Source: Eutreptiella sp. 'Long Island Sound 2002'
Lineage: Eukaryota; Euglenozoa; Euglenophyceae; Eutreptiales; Eutreptiaceae
Assembly: GCA_964036045.1 (NCBI GenBank)
Contig: OZ038378.1
Span: 164,359,311-164,423,310 of the forward strand
Direction of reading: 5' to 3'
Length of the DNA: 64,000 nucleotides
A program made the position numbers and the translations under genes. Within the stretch, counting starts at the first letter, position 1. The number at the start of each line of letters is the position of its first letter. Below are positions 1 through 64,000 of this stretch, piece by piece. The notes under the pieces are model-generated. The model saw nothing but the letters and a program-made list of their open reading frames with translations, did no database searches and was not told the origin of the DNA.

Positions 1-720
1 GGCCTTGTGCCAACCCCCCCCCCCCCAACACACACACTGGCCCTGTCCGCTCTCACCCATAAACCCCCCCCCCCCATCCAGACCCGGAGGACCCCCTCCT
101 CAAAAGGCGAACACGTCCGTCAACCTGGAATTACGACAGGCTCAATGCGCTGTGATGGCACACACACCCGCCCCCGCGCGCACACTCCCCCAGAAATGGC
201 CTCCACCAACACAAGTACGTCACACAAACGGCACGGCATCCGCTGTCCGACACGGCACCCACTCCGCCTTCATGGAGCACGCCCCCGCTCCCCCCCTCCC
301 CATGACCCATGCTGTGCCCTCTGCGGGGCAGCGACGCCCACAGCCCCTCGCACCCCCACAGCGCTCGCTTTCGAGGAGTGCGCCCGAAGCGCCCGCTGGG
401 AGGCGGTCCATTCGTTGGAGTTGCAATGCCGGAGGGCTCTGTCACAGGTCTGCCCCGTACCTCAGCCCCCCTGCCACGCGCACAACAGTGGGATTCGTGG
501 TGGAGGTTCAGGCCAGAGCCGCAGGGCACCGGCGTTGAAGCGGCGTCTCAGCCCCCGTCATCGGGTGTCGCTCCCCTTTTCTTGCCGTTGAACGGGGGCC
601 ATGTGGCCCCCGGGGGCACTCCCGGAAGTCAGCACCGGCTGATACGCAGTCCCACGGGCAGTGATGCATGAGCACGGCCGTGCACCGCAGGAGGAGGGAC
701 GGCCTGAGGACGGAGGGGTG
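1..720. other. Gene-less C-rich stretch
   Basis: G+C-rich sequence with several C-runs (near 13-26, 65-75, 290-300). Frames are open on both strands because stop codons are rare at this composition. No exon with supporting splice sites was seen. Confidence 0.4.
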
Positions 721-1012
721 TGGACAGCAAAAACAGTCAAACGACCCCCACAACAACCAGCACATCCTCAATACGCTAAATACTGGGCGCCGCTGACGCG
801 CAAACGGCACATCCTGCCGCGTCGGGCACAGCCCCGGCACACCAACTACTGGGCTCCGCGAACGCGGAAACGACACCAGCAGGAGCACCGGCCGCAGCGG
901 CCGACAGAACGCGGCGACCCGACGCAACATGCGAAGGGAAGACCGGGTGACTGTCCAGGGCCCCGTAAAGGAACAACAACCAGACGGAATGTCACACAGG
1001 GGGTACCCCTCC
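721..1012 (+). repeat. Interspersed repeat family A, copy 1
   Basis: About 290 bases beginning GGACAGCAAAAACAGTC and ending GTCACACAGGGGGTACCCC. Two further copies lie at 34887-35155 (same strand) and 55449-55740 (opposite strand). All three contain the internal word GAAACGACACCAGCA(A/G)GAGC. No coding capacity is evident. Clear terminal repeats were not seen. Confidence 0.75.
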
Positions 1013-1562
1013 CCCGCCGTGGCCCCCCCCCTCCTCCCCTTCCAATGATTGAGGCTGACAGCCAAAATGTTGCTTCGGCGCCTTCGGTGCCAAGAGGATT
1101 TAAGCTTCAAAATTTTCTGGCCCGCCTTTGGCGGGGACCACAGGGGGACGCAAGGAAGAGGAGTGTCCCAGCCAACCCCCCCCCCCCCCTTCAGACCCCC
1201 CCTTCAGACCCCCCTCCCCCCTCCCCCCCCCCCTTCTAATACTTCCCTGCCCACGGGGCATGGCACTGGGGTGACGGGCATCCACCCCAACCCACCCCAA
1301 TTCCCCTCTCCAGACCCCCCCCCCCCCGCCTACGCCGATGGAGACCCGCAGTTGTGCGAAGGGGAGAGCACGCGCCGGGGGGCCCCTTGTGGCCTCAGGG
1401 TCGTGGTTTGCGAAGGCTGAATCGCGTCCAAAGCGGCGGCAACACACGGCTTCACCAGCACCGCCTTGCGACCGAGCCATCGGCATCTACGAAGGACCTG
1501 CTGGCGGTCCTTTGGATGTGCGCCGAGGGGGCAGTAGGGCTTTGAACTCCGGGGGGGGGGGA

Positions 1563-1903
1563 GTCAATAGAGCCCCCCAAAACTGGGGGGGGGGGGTCTG
1601 GGAAAAGGGCTCAATTGACAGGCACCATTAATCAGTGATTATGAACTCTGGCGCTGAAGGCGCCGAAAATTTTTTGCCGCATTAAGATTGGTCAAATTTT
1701 TTTTTCACCAAATATACGGCAAGTGATGACTTTTCTGGACCCCCTCGACGCGCTGATATCCAAAAATCCCATTTTCATTTTTTTGCCGATTTTTGGGTCC
1801 GGATCACCTCCGAGGCCCGGGGGTCAGTCTCGGTAGGATTTTGGGGGTTCCGTCAATTGAGCCCCTTTTGGTGGGGGGGGGTCTAGCCAGGGGCTCTATC
1901 GAC
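1563..1903. mobile_element. MITE-like element family B, copy 1, nested terminal inverted repeats
   Basis: The outer ends are GTCAATAGAGCCCC (1563-1576) and GGGGCTCTATCGAC (1890-1903), which are inverted copies. Inside them a second inverted pair is present, GGGCTCAATTGAC and GTCAATTGAGCCC (near 1608 and 1852). The centre is A+T-rich with TTTTT runs and the words GAAGGCGCCGAAAATTTTTT and CAAAAATCCCATTTTCATTT. No transposase frame, so non-autonomous. Confidence 0.7.
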
Positions 1904-2286
1904 CCCCCCCCCCCCCCACGCCCCTCCAATTGAAAGCCCGCCTGCCCAGGTATTTTGGGTGGGACATGGATGGGCCTTGGGGGGGGGGGGCTTGGGAGGG
2001 CATTGGGGGGCGCACGGGTGGGGGCATGGGTGAGGCATAGGTGGGGGCCTGGGGGGGGGGATGAAGGGGGCGTAGGTGGGGCGATGCCTGGGCCCATGGT
2101 GGGGGGAGGGGCAGCGCCGGACAAGAGCCATCGTCCGCGAGCGCGCACCGCACTGCACACGCACACTGCACCTGCTCCGCTGCCTCCGCTGCCCACGATC
2201 GACAAACCCCAACCCTTTCCAGGCCCGACGCCACCGTTGCGCCGCGTAAGCGTGGCTTCCTTCGCAACTGTCTGGCACGCTGACGG

Positions 2287-2505
2287 GATGCGTTGGAGGG
2301 GGGGAGGTCCCCCCCCCCCCCCTCCAGGGCCCAGCCTATGCCCAGCCACTGTCCCCCTGACGGCAAGTGCCAACTTCAATGGCGTTTGTAACCGACAGTA
2401 ACCGCCCCCAACCGCTTTGGCAACCCTCTCCAACCGCCCGTCTAACCGCTTCTGGGGCCGCCGCTGAGGCCCATTCCCTTCTGATGTATCCCCCCCCCCT
2501 TCCCT
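2287..2505 (-). repeat. Interspersed repeat family D, copy (inverted)
   Basis: About 200 bases containing CCCCCAACCGCTTTGGCAAC and CCAGCCTATGCCCAGCCACT. The same unit is at 53344-53535 and 54597-54786 (plus) and 55920-56113 (inverted); a diverged relative lies around 22880-23065. The unit ends in a C- or G-run. Confidence 0.7.
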
Positions 2506-2828
2506 TAGACCCCATACCCCCCTCCCTCCATCCGTTCTAAGGGAATGCCATGCACGCAGTGCGCATGCAGTGCGAAGTTTTGAATGTTGGCCAATACTCA
2601 GACCCTACTTTTAGCCCCTTTTGACAAGTTTTTGGTCCCATACTGGGGTTTTTTTTAGCTTCCTATGCATTTGGGATGTGGCACATTTGATTTGTCACCC
2701 TTTGTTGCCCAATGTCAACCATTTTTACCCATTTTGCAACCCCCATATTGAACTCTCCCCACTATGGGGACCCCGAGAAGGCAGGGGTGATGTAGCCATA
2801 CATAGCCCGCGGACCTTGAGGAGTTGAG

Positions 2829-3112
2829 GAGACAAGTGTGTCGCGTCCACGCTCAGAATCACCACCGCCCTCCCCTTCACCCTATTCGCGGTCCCCATCA
2901 CCCAAGAGACCACGGACAACGCATTCCCCGTGCTCCGAGTAAGGGACACCTCATCGCCGCCTCCAAGAGCGAAGCCACGGGCACCGAAACACTCGAAGCA
3001 AGCGGACTTTACAAGGCTGAGTGGTTGGTTCATAGGGACAGTGGAGTACCAAGTTGAAGGCAGTTTCGCCGTCCTCATGTGGGCTTTGCTGCTTCGCTGT
3101 GCAACCAGTCAG
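2829..3112 (+). CDS. Candidate 5' exon of the large gene (uncertain)
   Basis: An open frame follows an in-frame TGA and stays open to a possible donor (CAG, then GTGACA at 3113). It ends in phase 0, which fits the next exon at 4022. The part near the donor reads like protein (FTRLSGWFIGTVEY; LMWALLLRCATSQ). The only ATG in frame is at 3077, which would give a 12-codon first exon. A stronger-looking donor (GTGAGT at 3130) would break the phase. The minus strand is also open over 2725-3078, so strand is not settled. Confidence 0.25.
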
Positions 3113-4021
3113 GTGACAGGTATTCTTGGGTGAGTATCCCGGCCTCTGCGTGCGCAGTATGCACGCAGTGCCCACGCAGTGCACACGCAGTGCACACACA
3201 GTGCAACAACTTGGCCTAAGTTGTCTGCAACTTGGCACCCCCTTCATCGTGGGCAACCTAATCTTGTCATCGGGTGTGGGGACCCCTCAATGCCCCTCTG
3301 CTGCTCTCTACTCCTTCCCCGACTTCTTTCACACAGATTGGGTTCACAAGGAGGACCCCCCCCCCAGGCCCCTTCCCAGCACAGCCCTGCCCCGCGCCCT
3401 TCCTATTCTCTACTCTGTGATGTGCGGTCCTCGGTTCGATTCCCACGGCGATCAACACCGTCTGGGCGATCTGAAAATTGCTCTGTGTGGGGGGGGGGGG
3501 GGGGGTGACATGGACGCCTGCCGAAGGAGGGGGGGGGGGTTCGAGAAATGGGGTTCCGTGTCGGGCCCTTTGTTTTGTGTAAGAACGGATGTTGGCGCCG
3601 AAGGCACAGGATCTATGGCCCGAAAAAGTTTTTTCCACCAATAATCCCCCCCCCCCCCACATTTGAGTAGTCAAAATGATCAGCGCGACGTGGGTATCAT
3701 TTTGAGCCATAGATGTTGGGTTGACCCCCCCCCCTCCCCCGGCACGGCAGGTCGGGCACCCCCGCCCTGAACCCCCCCTCCCGTCACGGCGGCCAAGGAG
3801 GGGGGGGGGAGTTGGGAAAATGGGCCTCCTTGTCACCCCCCCCCCCCCCGCAGAGCAATTTTCTTCCCGCCCTGTACCGCACTGCACACAACCCCATCAC
3901 ACCGCCACCGCCTCTGTGCGGCTGCTCCCCTCGGCCCGGCCCCTCCGTGTCGCCCCGTGCCCGTGCTTGCGTGTCGCCACCGCCTGCACACACCTGCCCC
4001 CTCTCGGCCTCGGTGTTGCAG

Positions 4022-61407
<57,386 letters not shown>

Positions 61408-61967
61408 CTTGAAACGCGTACGGAGCCCCACCGTGCGGCGGCACTTATGCTGTGAGCCATGACAACCTCAAATTGCAGCCCTTTGTATCTCCGCCATGCC
61501 TTTCTTGATTGGCCGTTCTCTGCACCATTTCATTCATTCGATCGGATATGGGCTGGGCAGTGTCGTCACGGTTTCCCACGGGCTTCAAAGAGTCTCGGCA
61601 ACACCAGAAGTCGAACCAGTTGCCCGGATGAACGAATGCACGCATGGCCATGGCATCTGCAGCAATGAGTCGGCACTCCACCTCGTGAATGAAGACCGTT
61701 TTCCTTTTGATTCAGGCCAGACCCAATCTTCTCATTACAAGACAATTTGAGTTGCCAGCATCCATCCCACGTGACATGATCCAGCCCATCCCTCTGCCTC
61801 AACCGTGTGTAGCCGGATGCCCAGACCTGGAGATACCCAGCAACGGTCGCAGTCCCCCTAGTGCCGCCGACCATCTCAACGCGCGGGTACCAAACAGACA
61901 GCAGAACCACGGTGCACCAAGCCATGCACTATGAACGGACCGGATTTGTCAAAATAGAATTAAATGA

Positions 61968-61973
61968 ATAAAA
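61968..61973 (+). promoter_or_regulatory. Candidate polyadenylation signal AATAAA
   Basis: A canonical hexamer in an A-rich stretch (61950-61990) downstream of the proposed stop at 61407. If used, the 3' UTR would be about 580 bases. The surrounding 61409-61967 shows no convincing further exon. Confidence 0.3.
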
Positions 61974-62069
61974 ACAACAAAAACAAGTCAACGATGGCAC
62001 CAGCCCCACTTCCCAATCCGGGTTGCATGACATCACCTTCGTCTCGTCATCCGGGCGCTTGAACAGTGA

Positions 62070-63281
62070 TTGCTGAGGATAGGCAGAGTGCATTGGTCAT
62101 TGGGGCGACTGGTGGGATCAGGGGAGGGTGCGGTGGCATTGCAGACCATGGCAGCGGACCGGAAGCATCGCAACAAAGTCGACGTCGCGGGCCGTGAGGG
62201 GGTCCTGTACATGAGAGGACGTTGCCCCGCCAGACGCGCGGCAGGAGAAATCGCAGGTCGAAAGGGGGCGTACCGTGCGCTGTGCGAAAAGTTGGCTGTT
62301 CTCCACCACCGGGAGTTCGGTAAGTTCAGAAGATTGAAAAGGACGTCATTGAATGGCTGCTGCAGTGGACGGGGCTATAGGGGGCAGAATTTAGGTCCCT
62401 GGGACCCATGGCAAGCATCAGATGTTTGAATTTTTGAGTTTTGAATTGATTGTGCATGATTCCGCAGGCGGAGTGGTTTTCAGGGTTGTTACCTGGATAA
62501 TCACCGTAATAATTGGCGCTGTGCGCGCGCTGTGCGAAAACGCCCCCAAACGCTCCTGGCCGACGCTATGTCAGTGGTAGATGTCCCCCCGCATGCCACC
62601 CTCCCATGCTCGTTTGTAATAGAAGCATGGCATTTCAGGGATGTTGGTTGCTGTCCTTACACCCGCTTCCCCCCCTTCTTGTCCTTTGGAGGTCGAGAAT
62701 GGGGACTCCCCTGATGACCAATGCATTTGCGTGATGCAATGGTCACCGCTTGTCTCTTCCCATGGCCCGCCCAACCAACGCCCCGTGTCGGAGCGACAAG
62801 AGGTGTTGTTTCTGTCAAATTTTGGGACTTTAGTGTTGCTCTCGCACGGGGCGGGGGGACGGGGGGTGCGACTCTTGTCGACTAATTCACGGCGGCAGCT
62901 ACCAAAAGGTGGCCGCGGCCTGTCCGAATGCCCCGGCTGCTCGGATAGTCTGGCAGCAGCAGCTGTGACCAGATCTGTGCTGTCGGCAATGGCAGGGTGT
63001 CCCAACCACAACATGGGTGGGGGTGCCATAGCAATAGCACCCTGTGACACCCTCCGGCGCCTGCAATGTCGGTATTCCACCGCAGCCAAGCGTCCCGCCA
63101 TCGGCGCCAACGTTCCCCAAGATGATGCGATGCGGCGCACTTCTGGTGCAGCACCTGCCTGCGTTGTCCTCCCAAGGGAGTGCGCGAACGCCATGAAAAC
63201 GTCCAGCTCTTCTCCACATTACAAGAGAGCTAAGGGTTGGCCATGCATACGCCACAAGCAGACGTCCGGGCACTGACGGCC
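62070..63281. other. Region open on both strands, gene content unresolved
   Basis: Plus-strand frames at 62070-62429 and 62641-63276 and a minus-strand frame at 62571-63194 overlap. Each is over 115 codons, none has a recognised motif and no splice chain could be fixed. A downstream gene may begin here. Confidence 0.25.
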
Positions 63282-63404
63282 GCCAAAGGCCTGGCTGATG
63301 ACTGCAAACGTGAATCGGCGGCCTGAGTCGTGCGCATTGTGCAATGTGTTGCAGACTGTGCAACACCGTAGCACTCCCGTGTCCCTTCTCAGCATCTGTT
63401 GCAG

Positions 63405-63599
63405 TGGCATAGCCACAGCACAATGGACTTTTTCAAAAAGATCATTGAAATCGACAAAGACAATGCAGATGAGGTCTCCTCCTTCACATTTCTTGGGGCG
63501 CTGTCTGGCTGGTTCGTGGACTGGGATGCACACACTGGGCGTTCTCGGGGACAAATGCTCCGAACACCCATAGCCCTCAGGAAGCTCTTGCAGGATTGA
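63405..63599 (+). CDS. Candidate terminal exon of a second gene
   Basis: A good acceptor (CCCTTCTCAGCATCTGTTGCAG) ends at 63404, and the frame runs to TGA 63597-63599. It includes MDFFKKIIEIDKDNADEVSS, then FTFLGALSGWFVDWDA. The peptide looks natural, but no partner exon upstream could be fixed, and the minus strand is open over the same stretch. Family not recognised. Confidence 0.3.
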   Translation, partial: WHSHSTMDFFKKIIEIDKDNADEVSSFTFLGALSGWFVDWDAHTGRSRGQMLRTPIALRKLLQD

Positions 63600-64000
63600 C
63601 AACTCTCCCCCTCAGCAGCCCCCCTGCCCCTTGATGTCTCCCGTGAGCACTTGAGGGAGGGCGCACGGCCAAAATCTTGGGTCAAGCCGGCAGAAGTGCA
63701 GGAGGACACAGTGCAAAGCACAGAATCGATGATGGGCACTGCTCCGGCCGTTCCTGAAAAGGCGCGTGCGCGGCGCAGGTGCTGCCCCTACGCACGGCGG
63801 CCCAGCCCGAGGTCAGCTTGGGACTGCAACCCGTTCCCCCTCCCGATCTGATGTGTAGCGATATTTTTCCTTTGTGATGGGGCCCAGACCTCCTCAGGAA
63901 CCGCTTGGCCGTGGGCTGTGCTCCGTCTGATGAGGCCCATTCCATACGCCCCGGCGATGACCTGCTTCTCTGCACGGGGCATCGGGGGGGGACCCTGGCA
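63600..64000. other. Window end, no feature supported
   Basis: Mixed composition; short frames on both strands without motifs or a clear splice pair. Confidence 0.4.

Noticed and set aside
3433-3441. Pol III B box (GTTCGATTC) suggesting a tRNA
   Set aside because: No A box at the right distance and the T-stem does not pair.

Overview
The window is eukaryotic nuclear DNA. It has GT-AG introns, G+C-rich codons, large tandem satellites, homopolymer C/G runs of ten or more bases on both strands, and a 200-base assembly gap (8039-8238). Nothing in it is bacterial or viral. The mix of a G+C-rich exon code with very long, satellite-filled introns suggests an alga or other protist, but the organism cannot be named from the sequence.

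Most of the window can be read as ONE plus-strand gene of at least 28 short exons, from about 4.0 kb to 61.4 kb. I rebuilt it by hand from coding-like stretches flanked by AG and GT. Every consecutive pair can be joined in phase, giving 4407 coding bases (about 1468 residues) in 57.4 kb, less than 8% coding. The 5' end was not found; one weak candidate exon lies at 2829-3112. The encoded order is: an unrecognised, largely helical N-terminal part (exons 4022-13392); an ADP-ribosyltransferase (ART) fold of the R-S-E kind (15444-26576); an NB-ARC/STAND P-loop NTPase (28356-35489); TPR-like helices (37959-47613); helical and coiled-coil segments (48484-51252); a DC1/C1-like zinc finger (52731-54361); and an unrecognised C-terminal part ending at TGA 61405-61407, with an AATAAA at 61968. 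This is a sensor-plus-effector layout like NLR/STAND receptors: TPR-type sensing, an NTPase switch and an ART effector. The Walker A lysine is arginine, the sensor-1 arginine is lysine, and the first residue of the ART ExE motif is tyrosine.

The introns are unusual because each large one holds its own tandem array: a ~193-bp satellite (8.2-10.6 kb), a 23-bp satellite (16.1-20.1 kb), (TGATG)n (24.5-25.7 kb), (CAA/CAG)n (27.6-28.2 kb and 49.7-50.0 kb), interleaved 47-bp and 94-bp satellites (39.8-44.0 kb) and (GTGGT)n-type arrays (45.4, 57.6 and 59.7 kb). Several interspersed repeat families are also present, two with terminal inverted repeats that look like small non-autonomous DNA transposons. 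After 62 kb only one further candidate exon (63405-63599) can be supported weakly.
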